Source of the DNA: WLJO01 sp945889085 | GTDB lineage: Bacteria > Actinomycetota > Acidimicrobiia > Acidimicrobiales > Ilumatobacteraceae | Length of the DNA: 64,000 nucleotides | Assembly (NCBI GenBank): GCA_945889085.1 | Contig: CAMDBM010000006.1 | Location: 12,218 to 76,217, forward strand | Direction of reading: 5' to 3' | Part shown: positions 24,718-34,154 of the stretch, piece by piece | How positions within the stretch are numbered: the first letter of the stretch is position 1 | Layout: every line of letters starts with the position of its first letter | The notes under the pieces: model-generated | Database searches by the model: none | Told to the model about the DNA's origin: nothing | The model's input: the letters and a program-made list of their open reading frames with translations, nothing else | Translations under genes and position numbers: made by a program

Positions 24718-27142
24718 TGAGTCCCGTCTCGACCGGGTTGGTGAGCGCCTCGTGGTGTGCACGGACCCGGATGCTCACGCCGTAGGAACCCGCGGCGGTC
24801 GGGCCGAAGGTTCCCGCGAAGCGAGCGGTGCCCTCCTGCACGTCGACGAGACCGAGGCGCTCGACCGTGGCGTGCAGCAGGGATCCGTTCGCATCCACCG
24901 GGCCGTGCACGAGCTCGCAGGCGACGTCGTCGGTGCCGAGCACGCCGAGGTGGACGTCGGCCGACGCCTTGCCGTGCTCTGCCTCGAACGCCGTGATGCG
25001 CACCGCTTCCCACTGCCGCGCCACGTTGGCCTTCCAGTTGGCAACGGAGGATGCCACCGCGGCACTGTTGGCGGTGAAGCGGTCCGACTGCGCGGCAGCG
25101 GGTTCGTACAGCCCGGTGGTGTAGTCCTTCACCATGCGTGAGGCGGTCACGAACGGCCCGAGCGTTGCCCACGCGTGCTTCATCCTGGCGATCCAGCGCG
25201 AAGGGGGAGTGCCGTCGTAGAAGGTCGGCACAACGTCACCCTCGAGGATGTTGAACAGGTTCAACCCCTCGCGCAGGTCGCGTCGCGCTGGGTCCGGGTC
25301 CTCGTCGGCCGAGGTGATCACCCAGCCGTTGAGGCCGTCGGCGCACTCGGCCCACCAGCCATCAGCGATGGAGCAGTTGAGGGCCCCGTTCATCGCTGCC
25401 TTCATGCCGGATGTTCCGCATGCCTCGAGCGGCCGTCGCGGTGTGTTGAGCCAAACGTCGCAGCCCTGATACATCATGCGGGCAACGTGCATGTCGTAGT
25501 CCTGCACGAATACGAAGCGGTGCGCAACATCCAGTTCGCGGGCAAACTGCTCGATCGCCTGGATCATCGCCTTGCCCGGCTCGTCGGCGGGGTGCGCCTT
25601 GCCCGCAAAGACGAACTGCACGGGCCGCTCCTGAGACAGCAGCATCCTGCGCAGCCGGTCGGGCTGCGAGAGCAGCAGCGTGGCGCGCTTGTACGTGGCG
25701 AAGCGGCGAGCAAACCCGATGGTGAGGGCATCTGGGTCGAGGACATCTGCTTGCAGCCGGTTGCGAACGAAGTCGACCAGTGCGTTGCGCCCGTGACGAC
25801 GCGCCTCCCAGAGCTCGCGGTCGTCCATGTGGTGCACACGGGACCACACGGTGGCGTCGGCACCGTCCCAGATCGGGTTGACGCTGCGCGAGAGCAGCGC
25901 GTCGATGCGGGGCGACACCCACGTCTTGGAGTGGATGCCGTTGGTGACCGAGGTGATCGGCGTCTCCTGCTCGAGGGCACCCGGCCAGAGGTTTGCGAAC
26001 ATCCGGCGGCTCACGTCCCCGTGGAGCGAGGCGACGGCGTTCGAGCGCGCCGACATCCGCAGACCGAGCGCTGCCATGTTGAACCGCGGCGCCTCGGGTG
26101 TCTCGCCGTCCCTTCCGAGCGCCATGAGCTCGTCGAACGAGCAGCCGAGCTCGCCGCAGAACTCGCCGAAGAACTTGTCCATCAGCTCCGGTGCATAGCG
26201 GTCGATCCCAGCCGGGACCGGGGTGTGCGTGGTGAACAGGCCACCGGCACGGACCGCCTCCACGGCATGGGCAAAGGGCAGACCCGCTGCCACGTGCTCG
26301 CGGATGCGCTCGAGCGCAAGGAAGCCGGCGTGTCCCTCGTTGGTGTGGAACACCTGCGGCGAAAGACCGAGTGCCCGCAGGGCGCGCACGCCACCGATGC
26401 CGAGCACGGTCTCCTGGCGGAGCCGGTGGTCCACGTCGCCGCCGTAGAGGCGGTCGGTGATGAGCCGGTCCTCGGGTGTGTTGCCCTCAACATCGGTGTC
26501 GAGCAGGTACAGCGGAATACGCCCGACGTCGACCCGCCAGACGGCAACCTCTACGTGCGAGCCCGCCACGCGGACCGGGACCGTGATGCCCGTGTCAGTG
26601 AGTGCCATCGCCCGGGGGTCGAGCTGCGGGAAGTTCTCCCGCTGCCAGCCCTCTGCGTCGAGCCGCTGACGGAAGTAGCCCTGCCGGTAGAGCAGGCCGA
26701 CCGCGACCAGCGGGATGCTGAGGTCCGATGCAGCCTTCAGGTGATCGCCGGCAAGTACCCCGAGCCCACCCGAGTACTGCGGCAGTGTCTCGGAGAGGCC
26801 GAACTCGGGCGAGAAGTACGCAATGAGGCGCAACGGCGAGTCTGCTCGGTGGGAGAACCAGCCCGGGCGGTGGATGGCTGCCTCGAGCACATCGGCGCGT
26901 GCTGCCACCTCTGCCACCACCGACCGATCGTCTGCCAGTTCGGCCCATCGCTGCGGGCTGACACGCTGGAGGAACTCAACCGGGTTACCGGCGGTTGCCG
27001 CCCACACCTCGGGGTCCAAGCGCGCGAAGAGGTGCTGGGTGGGGGCGTCCCATGTCCAGTGCAGGTTCGCGGCGAGCCGGGTGAGGCCGGCGAGCGGGAT
27101 CGGGATGCTCGGGGCGACGAAGAAGCGGTGAGTTGCCTGCAT
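24704..27142 (-). CDS. glgP: alpha-glucan (maltodextrin/glycogen) phosphorylase
   Basis: 812 residues of the short GT35 phosphorylase class (TIGR02094). It releases glucose 1-phosphate from alpha-1,4-glucans. The N-terminus LAANLHWTWDAPTQHLFARLDPEVW, then YFSPEFGLSETLPQYSGGLGVLAGDHLK, is diagnostic. The PLP-binding Lys is in the C-terminal GTSGMKAAMNG, followed by DGWW. ATG 27142 is the family start; an upstream GTG at 27220 would enter the gene for the glycosyltransferase. The next gene upstream on the same strand is a GT4, so the pair probably builds and breaks down storage glucan. Confidence 0.95.
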   Translation of the reverse strand: MQATHRFFVAPSIPIPLAGLTRLAANLHWTWDAPTQHLFARLDPEVWAATAGNPVEFLQRVSPQRWAELADDRSVVAEVAARADVLEAAIHRPGWFSHRADSPLRLIAYFSPEFGLSETLPQYSGGLGVLAGDHLKAASDLSIPLVAVGLLYRQGYFRQRLDAEGWQRENFPQLDPRAMALTDTGITVPVRVAGSHVEVAVWRVDVGRIPLYLLDTDVEGNTPEDRLITDRLYGGDVDHRLRQETVLGIGGVRALRALGLSPQVFHTNEGHAGFLALERIREHVAAGLPFAHAVEAVRAGGLFTTHTPVPAGIDRYAPELMDKFFGEFCGELGCSFDELMALGRDGETPEAPRFNMAALGLRMSARSNAVASLHGDVSRRMFANLWPGALEQETPITSVTNGIHSKTWVSPRIDALLSRSVNPIWDGADATVWSRVHHMDDRELWEARRHGRNALVDFVRNRLQADVLDPDALTIGFARRFATYKRATLLLSQPDRLRRMLLSQERPVQFVFAGKAHPADEPGKAMIQAIEQFARELDVAHRFVFVQDYDMHVARMMYQGCDVWLNTPRRPLEACGTSGMKAAMNGALNCSIADGWWAECADGLNGWVITSADEDPDPARRDLREGLNLFNILEGDVVPTFYDGTPPSRWIARMKHAWATLGPFVTASRMVKDYTTGLYEPAAAQSDRFTANSAAVASSVANWKANVARQWEAVRITAFEAEHGKASADVHLGVLGTDDVACELVHGPVDANGSLLHATVERLGLVDVQEGTARFAGTFGPTAAGSYGVSIRVRAHHEALTNPVETGLITYR

Positions 27143-27165
27143 GGGAACCCGAACGGTATCGCCGC

Positions 27166-28314
27166 TCAGCGCAGTGCCTGTGCGTACACCGCGAGGGTGG
27201 ATACCGCAATGGCGTCCCACGAATAGTGCTTACCGAGGAGGTCCGCCGATGCGGATGTGAGCGCGGATGCAGCGGCAGGATCGGTGAGTACCTTCTCGAT
27301 CGCCGAGGCGAGTTCCTCGGCCGAGCCTGGCTCGAACAGCAGCCCGGCGCCCGTGCCGTCGAGGATCTCGGCGAGGCCGCCGGTACGGGCGACGATCGTT
27401 GGCGCCCCCGCTGCCATCGCCTCGAGCGCCACGATGCCGAACGGTTCGTAGAGCGACGGGATGACGGCGCAGCCCGCTCGGTGAAGCAGGGTGCGAAGGT
27501 CGGTGTCCGGCACGAAACCGGCGAGCTGCACAATGTCGGACACGCCCTCGAGGTCGATGTGGGACTGCAGGTCCGGCAGGTACGAACCGCGGCCGGCGAT
27601 CACGCAGTGGATACCCGGAACGCGCTGGCGAAGGAGGGCGATCGCGCTCGCCAGTACCTGAAAGCCCTTCTCGTACTGCACGCGGCCCCACGCGAGCACG
27701 AGTGGTTCCCGGCCGGCCCCGTTCGGTGTTGCTGGTGCCCACAGGCGCGGGTCGACCCCATTGGGCACGAGGTGCAGCTTGTCGAGCGGCAGGTCGAACC
27801 CGTCCACCACCTCGCGCGCCATGAAGCGCGAACAGCAGATGACCTCGCGTGCCTGATAGGTGAGCCACCACTCGGCGGCATTGATGGCGGCCGGCATACC
27901 GGGCGGGAGGTGACCGCCATGACGACCCCGCTCGGTTGCGTGGATGGTCGCGACGAGGGGAATACCCCACAGCGCCCGCAACGTGTCACCGGCCCACGCA
28001 ACGAGCCAGTCGTGGGCGTGCACGACGTCGGGGCGCCATGTGTCGAGCTGTGCCGCGAGCTGCACGATCTGGTGATTGGCCGAGGCCATCCGGGCAACGA
28101 GGTCGCCATCGGGAATCCACGGCAGATCAGTCCGCGCGCGCAGGACGCGTACGCCGTCGACGGTCATGTCGTCGGGCACGTCGGCGTGATGGAGCGAGAA
28201 CACCACCACCTCATGCCCGGCACGCACCAATGCCTGAGCCAGCCCCTCGACGTGAGCGGAGATGCCACCTACGACGAGCGGCGGGTACTCCCACGAGAGC
28301 ATGGCGACGCGCAT
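27166..28314 (-). CDS. GT4 glycosyltransferase, glycogen-synthase-like
   Basis: 382 residues with GT-B fold. The N-terminus MRVAMLSWEYPPLVVGGISAHVEGLA has the GG loop, and VVHAHDWLVAWAGDTL is the nucleotide-sugar region. In the C-terminal half there are VPNGVDPRLW and the E-x7-E motif in LYEPFGIVALEAMAAG. It resembles GT4 glycogen/maltosyl synthases (GlgA/GlgM type) of actinobacteria. The adjacent glgP supports a glucan role. ATG 28314 fits the family start. Confidence 0.9.
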   Translation of the reverse strand: MRVAMLSWEYPPLVVGGISAHVEGLAQALVRAGHEVVVFSLHHADVPDDMTVDGVRVLRARTDLPWIPDGDLVARMASANHQIVQLAAQLDTWRPDVVHAHDWLVAWAGDTLRALWGIPLVATIHATERGRHGGHLPPGMPAAINAAEWWLTYQAREVICCSRFMAREVVDGFDLPLDKLHLVPNGVDPRLWAPATPNGAGREPLVLAWGRVQYEKGFQVLASAIALLRQRVPGIHCVIAGRGSYLPDLQSHIDLEGVSDIVQLAGFVPDTDLRTLLHRAGCAVIPSLYEPFGIVALEAMAAGAPTIVARTGGLAEILDGTGAGLLFEPGSAEELASAIEKVLTDPAAASALTSASADLLGKHYSWDAIAVSTLAVYAQALR

Positions 28315-28531
28315 GCGGGCGACGCTAGCCAACCCTCGCGTGATCGGCCCCACCGGTACATGCACGCTGCCCTCGGTGCTGCACGTCCGGGTGCTGTTTC
28401 CGTTCCGGTATGCCCGTGCACCCAGTGGGGGTATGAAGCGTCTCCATCACTGCAACCTCGGGCTGGGTCATCCGCCCCATTTGTCGCCGGTTCGCTGGTC
28501 CCCGCAGGATCAACGGTCCACGCTGCGTCCC
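28315..28531. other. 217-base divergent intergenic region
   Basis: This gap separates the GT4 start (minus) from the lipoprotein start (plus) and should carry both promoters. No clear -35/-10 pair, palindrome or coding frame could be singled out by eye. Confidence 0.4.
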
Positions 28532-29185
28532 ATGACACCGAACCGCGTATCTCTCGTTGCTGTCGCTCTCGTTGGGGTTGCGCTTGCCGGTTGTTCGGGC
28601 CGCGCCGCGAGCAGCGCGGACCCCGTCCTGTCCCCCGTACGGCCGACGCCCCCCGTCGTTGCCGTGCATGTTCCGGAGTCGATCCCTCCTTCCGTCGACT
28701 CCGTCCCTGCAGCCCCCGCTGCCACCGGGTCGGTGCTGCCTCCCGACCCCGTGGCGGTCGGGCTGCAGGAGGTTCAGCAGGGTGTCAACGAGTGTCTGCG
28801 GCTGCCGACCCGTTGCGACGTTTCGCGCTGGGCCACCGGGGGATCCCAGGCCCATCGCGCGCTTGCTGCCGTCGTTCGCTACTACGTGTCGAACTCACTG
28901 GTGGCGCGCATCGTGCCGGCGGTTATGTACGTCGTGCCGGAACGGGTTGTTCATGTCTCGCCAACCCGTGTCGAGATCACGCTCTGCGAGGTGGACGGCG
29001 GTTGGCAGATGGACAGCCGGGGTACGCGCCGGACGGACGACGACATCGTGTGGAACGATCTGCTGGTCTCACGCCGTGCCCGTCACTCGCTCGTGCTGCG
29101 TGACGGTGTGTGGCGACGCAGCGAGATCGTCGAGCTCGAGTTCTGGCCTGGGGAGAACCGGTGCCCGCCGCCCACCGCCGTGTGA
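28532..29185 (+). CDS. lipoprotein of unknown function
   Basis: 217 residues. The signal peptide ends with lipobox LAGC, Cys21, so the mature protein is lipid-anchored outside the membrane. A Pro/Ala/Ser-rich linker (residues 25-72) leads to a folded part with two Cys (NECLRLPTRCDVSRWA) that resembles an NTF2-like or unknown alpha/beta domain (AHRALAAVVRYYV, then VEITLCEVDGGWQMD). No catalytic residues are evident. The next gene overlaps its end by 25 bases, so the two are probably made together. Confidence 0.82.
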   Translation: MTPNRVSLVAVALVGVALAGCSGRAASSADPVLSPVRPTPPVVAVHVPESIPPSVDSVPAAPAATGSVLPPDPVAVGLQEVQQGVNECLRLPTRCDVSRWATGGSQAHRALAAVVRYYVSNSLVARIVPAVMYVVPERVVHVSPTRVEITLCEVDGGWQMDSRGTRRTDDDIVWNDLLVSRRARHSLVLRDGVWRRSEIVELEFWPGENRCPPPTAV

Positions 29186-30030
29186 CGCGTCTCGCCGTCA
29201 TCCTCGCAACGCTCGCGATCTGCGCGTTGTTCGCGGCCATCACGCTCGTGGTCCCGGTGGCGGTGATTGCGCGGGCGAGCACGAGCGGTGGAGGGACGAC
29301 GGAACCCGGTGGAATCTGGGCAGGCGTCTCGCACTACTGGGGAGAGTGGGCGGGAACGCGGTCGGACTGCACATGGTCCGCCTTCCTCGTCACCCCGGAC
29401 AGCGGTGGTCTGCCCGGTGGGGAGCCGCCCCCTCGCGTCATCGCCGGTGTCAACTACCGGTTGTACGTCAGCATGTGTCCATCGGGGAACCGGCTCGTGT
29501 GGGTGCCGCAGGTGCCGCCGACAGTCATCAACCGATGGAGCTCGAGCATGCTGACGCGCTGGTTGCCCCGACCGGCACTGCGGACGGCACCACCATCGAG
29601 CCGGGCTGTGGTGACGGTGGGTACCTGGTTCTGGACGGACGCGACGGTGTGGCGGCCGGTGAGCATCACGGCGTGGATCCCCACGCCTGGCGGACCGCTC
29701 TGGGTGACGACGACGGCAGTGCCCATTCGGCTGGAGTTCGATCCCGGTGACGGCGCGTGGGGGAGCGGACCGGTGACGTGCGTGGGCCCCGGGGTGCCCT
29801 GGCTCGGTGCGTTCGGCGACAGTGTCCCCTCGCCCTCCGGCTGCAGTTATGCCTACCCTCACTCGTCCGCTGTTGCTGCCAACGGCCGGTCGTTCACCGC
29901 CCGGCTCAGCATCGTCTGGTCGGTTTCCTGGCGTGCATCGACGGGGGCGGGTGGCCCGGCGGGCCCGCTGCGCACGACGCGAACCGCTCCGGTGACCGTG
30001 CGTGAGATCGAGGGCCTCGGGATAACGTGA
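29161..30030 (+). CDS. membrane-anchored secreted protein of unknown function
   Basis: 289 residues from GTG 29161, which has GGGGAGA just upstream. One transmembrane helix at about residues 10-36 (LAVILATLAICALFAAITLVV) is followed by an extracellular Trp-, Pro- and Gly-rich part of about 250 residues with at least four Cys. The pattern suggests beta-sheet. The 5' end overlaps the lipoprotein gene by 25 bases, a sign of translational coupling and of a shared envelope role. No family recognised. Confidence 0.75.
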   Translation: MPAAHRRVTRLAVILATLAICALFAAITLVVPVAVIARASTSGGGTTEPGGIWAGVSHYWGEWAGTRSDCTWSAFLVTPDSGGLPGGEPPPRVIAGVNYRLYVSMCPSGNRLVWVPQVPPTVINRWSSSMLTRWLPRPALRTAPPSSRAVVTVGTWFWTDATVWRPVSITAWIPTPGGPLWVTTTAVPIRLEFDPGDGAWGSGPVTCVGPGVPWLGAFGDSVPSPSGCSYAYPHSSAVAANGRSFTARLSIVWSVSWRASTGAGGPAGPLRTTRTAPVTVREIEGLGIT

Positions 30031-30044
30031 CCGAACAGTTGTTC

Positions 30045-30074
30045 TTGACGGAGACCCCTGTACGAACATATGTT
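30045..30074 (+). promoter_or_regulatory. dnaE2 promoter, -35 TTGACG and -10 TATGTT
   Basis: TTGACG (30045-30050) and TATGTT (30069-30074) are 18 bases apart. Transcription would begin near 30081-30082, which is the ATG of dnaE2, so the mRNA is probably leaderless. The -10 lies inside the SOS box. Confidence 0.55.
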
Positions 30075-30076
30075 CG
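30063..30076 (+). promoter_or_regulatory. LexA SOS box upstream of dnaE2
   Basis: CGAACATATGTTCG is a perfect 14-base palindrome and fits the Gram-positive/actinobacterial LexA consensus CGAAC-N4-GTTCG. It covers the -10 hexamer of dnaE2, so bound LexA would block RNA polymerase directly. Confidence 0.88.
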
Positions 30077-30081
30077 CGTAC

Positions 30082-33000
30082 ATGGGCTTCAACAACCCGG
30101 CCATGCCGTGGAACGAACTCGAGGCCAAGCTGTCCGGTCGCCGGCCCGATGGGCGCGCCCCCGGTAGTCCCAGTTGGAATGCCGGTGGTGATGGCCCGGC
30201 GTGGAGCCGCAAGCGCCAGCCCTACGAGCCGCACCCGGGGCTGGTTGATCCGGACCCCACGCCCGGCAGGGGTCTTGCGGCTCCGGCCGTGCCCTATGCG
30301 GAACTGCACTGTCACTCGAACTTCTCGTTCCTCGACGGGGCCTCGCATCCCGAGGAACTCGTGGAGGAGGCCGTACGCCTCGGGCTGGAGGCATTGGCGC
30401 TCACCGATCATCACGGTCTCTACGGCGTGGTGCGCCTTGCGGAGGCAGCACGGGCCGTGGGCCTGCCCACGGTGTTCGGCGCTGAGGTCACGCTCGTTGA
30501 GGGTCTGGACCGACACCGTCGGCTCGCCCAGGACGAGGCAGCAACCCAGCGCCAGGTCACCCGGGGTGCAACACCCCCTGCTCCGCAGCCCGACCCCCAT
30601 GGTGAACACCTCGTGCTCCTTGCCGACGGTCCCGAGGGCTATTCACGGCTGTCGCGCGCACTCAGCCTCGGTCACCTCGCCGGCGAGAAGGGGGCACCGC
30701 GCTGCTCGCTCGCGGATCTCGCCCACACGGGCGCGGGTCACTGGTGGGTGCTTACGGGGTGCCGCAAGGGTGTGGTGCCCCGAGCACTCGTGAGCGACGG
30801 GCCGCGTGCGGCGCGGCGCGAACTGCACACACTCATCGACGCGTTTGGCCGTGACCGCGTGGCGGTGGAACTGTGGGACCACGGCGACCCGATGGACTCG
30901 CACCGCAACGACGCGCTCGCGGAACTGGCGATGCGCGAGGGGTTGACAGCAGTTGCAACCAACAACGTGCACTACGCAACGCCCTCTCGGCGCACGCTCG
31001 CCACCGCACTCGCTGCGGTGCGGTCACGCCGCAGTCTCGACGACCTCGACCCGTGGTTGCCCGCCACCTCGTTCGCCCACCTCCGCTCCGGGGCGGAGCA
31101 GGCGCGACGCTTCGCCCGCTACCCCGGCGTGGTGCAGGCGGCGGCGGACCTCGGCCGCGCCGCAGCGTTCGACCTCGCGCTCATCGCGCCGCAGTTGCCC
31201 CCGTACCCGTGCCCCGCCGGCATGAACGAGATGCAGTATCTGCGCCATGTCACCGAGGAGGGCGCGCGCCGCCGCTACGGCGAGCGACCGTTCGCGAACG
31301 AAACCTCGTCGCTGCGCGCCCGCGCGTGGGCAACCATCGACCGTGAACTGGGCATCGTTGAGCAACTCGGCTTTCCCGGTTACTTCCTCGTGGTGTGGGA
31401 TCTCGTCGAGTTCTGTCGACGGGAGAACATCTACTGCCAGGGCCGCGGCAGCGCTGCGAACTCTGCAGTGTGCTACTCGCTCGGCATCACCAAGGCCGAT
31501 GCGGTGTCGCTCGGACTGCTCTTCGAGCGCTTCCTGTCACCGGAGCGTGATGGCCCGCCAGACATTGACATCGACATCGAGTCGGACCGTCGCGAGGAGG
31601 TCATCCAGTACGCGTATGCGCGCTACGGCCGCCACCATGCGGCGCAGGTGGCCAATGTCATCACCTACCGGTCGCGCTCGAGCGTGCGGGACATGGCGCG
31701 TGCACTCGGGTTCGCCCCCGGCCAGCAGGATGCGTGGAGCAAGCAGGTCGATGCGTGGGGATCTGTGGCATCTACGGCAGCACAGCGGAACCCCGATGGC
31801 ACCCCGGCCCACGACATCCCGGATTCGGTGCTCGACCTCGCCGCGCAGGTAGAGGACTTCCCGAGGCATCTCGGTATCCATTCGGGTGGCATGGTCATCT
31901 GCGACCGGCCGATCATCGAGGTATGCCCGGTGGAGTGGGCCCGCATGGAGCGCCGCAGCGTGCTGCAGTGGGACAAGGACGACTGCGCCGCGGCAGGACT
32001 CGTGAAGTTCGACCTGCTCGGCCTTGGCATGCTCAGCGCGCTGCATTATGCGGTCGACCTCATCGCGGAGCACCGCGGATACCAGATCGACCTCGCAACC
32101 ATCCCGCAAGAGGTGGAGGTGTACGACATGCTCTGCCGCGCCGACACCGTGGGCGTGTTCCAGGTGGAGTCACGCGCACAGATGGCCACGTTGCCCCGCC
32201 TCAAGCCGCGCACGTTCTACGACCTCGTCGTGGAAGTGGCACTCATCCGTCCCGGCCCCATTCAGGGCGGCTCGGTGCACCCCTACATCCGGCGTCGCAA
32301 CGGTCTCGAACCGGTTACCTATCTGCATCCGCTGCTCGAGAACTCGCTCGCGAAGACACTGGGTGTCCCGCTGTTCCAGGAGCAGCTGATGCAGATGGCC
32401 ATCGATGTCGCCGGTTTCACCCCGTCCGAGGCGGACCAGTTGCGCCAGGCGATGGGGTCGAAGCGTTCGCGTACGCGCATGGAGCGATTGCGTGAGCGTC
32501 TCTACGACGGCATGCACGAACGTGGCATCACCCCGGGGGTTGCCAACGAGATCTTCGCCAAGATGGCGGCCTTCGCGAACTACGGCTTTCCCGAGAGCCA
32601 CTCGGTGTCGTTCGCCTATCTCGTCTATGCATCGTCGTGGATCAAGTATCACGAACCTGCTGCATTCTGTGCAGCGCTGCTCAACGCGCAACCGATGGGC
32701 TTTTGGTCGCCGCACTCGTTGGTGCAAGACGCGCGTCGCCACGGGGTGGTCACGCTGCAGCCATGCGTAAACGCGTCGCGGGCACTTGCCACACTCGAGC
32801 CGCACGACACCTCACAAGGGGGCCCCGACCCGTCCAAGCAGGGGCTTGGGGTTCGTCTTGCCCTGTCGTCGGTTCGTGGTGTGAGTCATGCGGTGGCGCA
32901 GGCCATCGAGGCAGCACAGCCGTTCGCGACCGCGGAGGACCTCGTGCGCCGCGTGCCCGCGCTGACACTCGTGCAACTGGAGTCGTTGGGCACGGCCGGT

Positions 33001-33537
33001 GCATTCGGTTGTTTCGGCATGTCCCGTCGCGAGGCACTGTGGGCAGCGGGAGCGGTCAACGAGTCTCGCCCCGGACGACTGCCCGGCATCGTCTCGGGTG
33101 TGCAGGCTCCCTGTCTGCCAGGGATGGACGAGCAGGCCATGGCCGTAGCGGACCTCTGGGCAACCGGGGTGTCGCCCGATGGCCATCCCACGCGATTTGT
33201 GCGTGAAGCGCTCGCTGCCCGCGGTGTGCGCACGGCAGAGGATCTGCGCACTGCAGAGCCCGGGTCCAAGGTGCTCATCGCCGGGGTAGTGACGCACCGG
33301 CAACGGCCGATGACGGCGCAGGGCACCACGTTCATGAACCTCGAGGACGAGACCGGGTTGATGAACGTCGTGGTCTCCAAGGGGTGCTGGAAGCGGCACC
33401 GGGCGGTGGCCCGTGATGCGGGTGCACTGCTCGTGTCCGGCAGGCTCGAGCGCAGCGAGGGTGTGGTGAACGTGGTGGCCGAGCGCATCGAGGCCCTTTC
33501 CCTCGCAGCAGCAACCGCCAGCCGCAACTTTCGCTAA
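30082..33537 (+). CDS. dnaE2: error-prone DNA polymerase III alpha subunit
   Basis: 1151 residues. DnaE2 makes the translesion, mutagenic DNA synthesis induced by DNA damage. It begins MGFNNPAMPWNELEAKLSGR, as in mycobacterial DnaE2. A PHP domain follows (AELHCHSNFSFLDGASHPEEL), then the polymerase core with the catalytic Asp triad region (GPPDIDIDIE) and FANYGFPESHSVSFAYLVYASSWIKYH. The C-terminus has an OB-fold (VLIAGVVTHRQRPMTAQGTTFMNLEDETG). ATG 30082 is preferred over ATG 30070, which lies in the SOS box. The usual partners imuA/imuB are not next to it here. Confidence 0.95.
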   Translation: MGFNNPAMPWNELEAKLSGRRPDGRAPGSPSWNAGGDGPAWSRKRQPYEPHPGLVDPDPTPGRGLAAPAVPYAELHCHSNFSFLDGASHPEELVEEAVRLGLEALALTDHHGLYGVVRLAEAARAVGLPTVFGAEVTLVEGLDRHRRLAQDEAATQRQVTRGATPPAPQPDPHGEHLVLLADGPEGYSRLSRALSLGHLAGEKGAPRCSLADLAHTGAGHWWVLTGCRKGVVPRALVSDGPRAARRELHTLIDAFGRDRVAVELWDHGDPMDSHRNDALAELAMREGLTAVATNNVHYATPSRRTLATALAAVRSRRSLDDLDPWLPATSFAHLRSGAEQARRFARYPGVVQAAADLGRAAAFDLALIAPQLPPYPCPAGMNEMQYLRHVTEEGARRRYGERPFANETSSLRARAWATIDRELGIVEQLGFPGYFLVVWDLVEFCRRENIYCQGRGSAANSAVCYSLGITKADAVSLGLLFERFLSPERDGPPDIDIDIESDRREEVIQYAYARYGRHHAAQVANVITYRSRSSVRDMARALGFAPGQQDAWSKQVDAWGSVASTAAQRNPDGTPAHDIPDSVLDLAAQVEDFPRHLGIHSGGMVICDRPIIEVCPVEWARMERRSVLQWDKDDCAAAGLVKFDLLGLGMLSALHYAVDLIAEHRGYQIDLATIPQEVEVYDMLCRADTVGVFQVESRAQMATLPRLKPRTFYDLVVEVALIRPGPIQGGSVHPYIRRRNGLEPVTYLHPLLENSLAKTLGVPLFQEQLMQMAIDVAGFTPSEADQLRQAMGSKRSRTRMERLRERLYDGMHERGITPGVANEIFAKMAAFANYGFPESHSVSFAYLVYASSWIKYHEPAAFCAALLNAQPMGFWSPHSLVQDARRHGVVTLQPCVNASRALATLEPHDTSQGGPDPSKQGLGVRLALSSVRGVSHAVAQAIEAAQPFATAEDLVRRVPALTLVQLESLGTAGAFGCFGMSRREALWAAGAVNESRPGRLPGIVSGVQAPCLPGMDEQAMAVADLWATGVSPDGHPTRFVREALAARGVRTAEDLRTAEPGSKVLIAGVVTHRQRPMTAQGTTFMNLEDETGLMNVVVSKGCWKRHRAVARDAGALLVSGRLERSEGVVNVVAERIEALSLAAATASRNFR

Positions 33538-33547
33538 TCCCGCCGTT

Positions 33548-33565
33548 GTTCTCGGTACCGGGAAC
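33548..33565. terminator. short palindrome between convergent dnaE2 and DUF3039 genes
   Basis: GTTCTCGGTACCGGGAAC forms a 6-bp stem with loop GGTACC (one G-U pair). It lies in the 36-base gap between the two convergent genes and begins with the same GTTCTCGGT as the long hairpin at 42481. Confidence 0.45.
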
Positions 33566-33573
33566 GAGCGGGG

Positions 33574-33864
33574 TTATTCGTTGGGGCGGTCGGGCAGGCC
33601 CTCGTTGAAGGACCGGTACATCTCGTAGACGTCCTTGCACTTCTGGCACAGCGGCAGTTGCTTCGGGTCCCGGGAGGGCACCCAGACGTGGCCACAGAGC
33701 GCTTCCAGCGGGGTTCCGTAAATCCGGGCCTCGAGGACCTTGGCTGCGGCGCTCTCACCGGGGTCGGTTCTCACGATGTGCGCCACGACGGGTTCCCCGG
33801 TCTGGGTGACGTCTTGGGTGTCGGGCTCAACCGTCTCGACGGGGCGGGTGGCGATCTGGGGCAT
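33574..33864 (-). CDS. DUF3039 family small zinc-binding protein
   Basis: 96 residues from ATG 33864 (a GTG at 33867 would add one). The end has two metal-like sites: the His and Cys of EALCGHVWVPSRDP and the CxxC of LPLCQKCKDVYEMYRSF. This is the wording of the actinobacterial DUF3039 family. The first 45 residues are acidic and probably flexible. The function of the family is not known. It is convergent with dnaE2 and divergent from the FmdB gene. Confidence 0.85.
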   Translation of the reverse strand: MPQIATRPVETVEPDTQDVTQTGEPVVAHIVRTDPGESAAAKVLEARIYGTPLEALCGHVWVPSRDPKQLPLCQKCKDVYEMYRSFNEGLPDRPNE

Positions 33865-33896
33865 CACCGACAGTCAATCACCTTGACGACAAGGCA

Positions 33897-33902
33897 TACA
33901 CT
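33897..33902 (+). promoter_or_regulatory. probable -10 hexamer (TACACT) for the FmdB-like gene
   Basis: TACACT ends 6 bases before GTG 33909. The short gap leaves no room for a conventional ribosome site, pointing to a leaderless start. Confidence 0.45.
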
Positions 33903-33908
33903 TCAGGG

Positions 33909-34139
33909 GTGCCGCTCTACGAGTACCGCTGCAAGGACTGCGACAACACCTTCGAGGTGCGCCGCTCAATGTCGGAATCCGGTGCACCTGCGCCGTGCCC
34001 CCAGGGTCATGCCAACACGGTGAAGCTGTTGTCAGCGTTTGCCTCGGTCGGCGCGTCGGCCGGTTCGTACGGTACTGCCCCCACCCCCGCCCCCCGACCG
34101 ATGGGTGGTTGCGGCGGCGGTTGTGCCTGCGCCCACTGA
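33909..34139 (+). CDS. FmdB family zinc-ribbon protein
   Basis: 76 residues. The N-terminus PLYEYRCKDCDNTFEVRRSM with C8-x2-C11 and the later CPQGH is the FmdB/CxxC_CxxC regulator signature, a small zinc ribbon. The C-terminus is Gly/Cys-rich (GGCGGGCACAH). Named after a regulator of formamidase, but the family is widespread and its role is mostly unproven. GTG start after a -10 hexamer. Confidence 0.9.
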   Translation: MPLYEYRCKDCDNTFEVRRSMSESGAPAPCPQGHANTVKLLSAFASVGASAGSYGTAPTPAPRPMGGCGGGCACAH

Positions 34140-34154
34140 CGCAACTCGGCGGGG

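Noticed and set aside
30070..30081. ATG 30070 as the dnaE2 start
   Set aside because: It lies inside the SOS box and within the -10, so it would be upstream of the predicted first transcribed base; ATG 30082 matches the family N-terminus.
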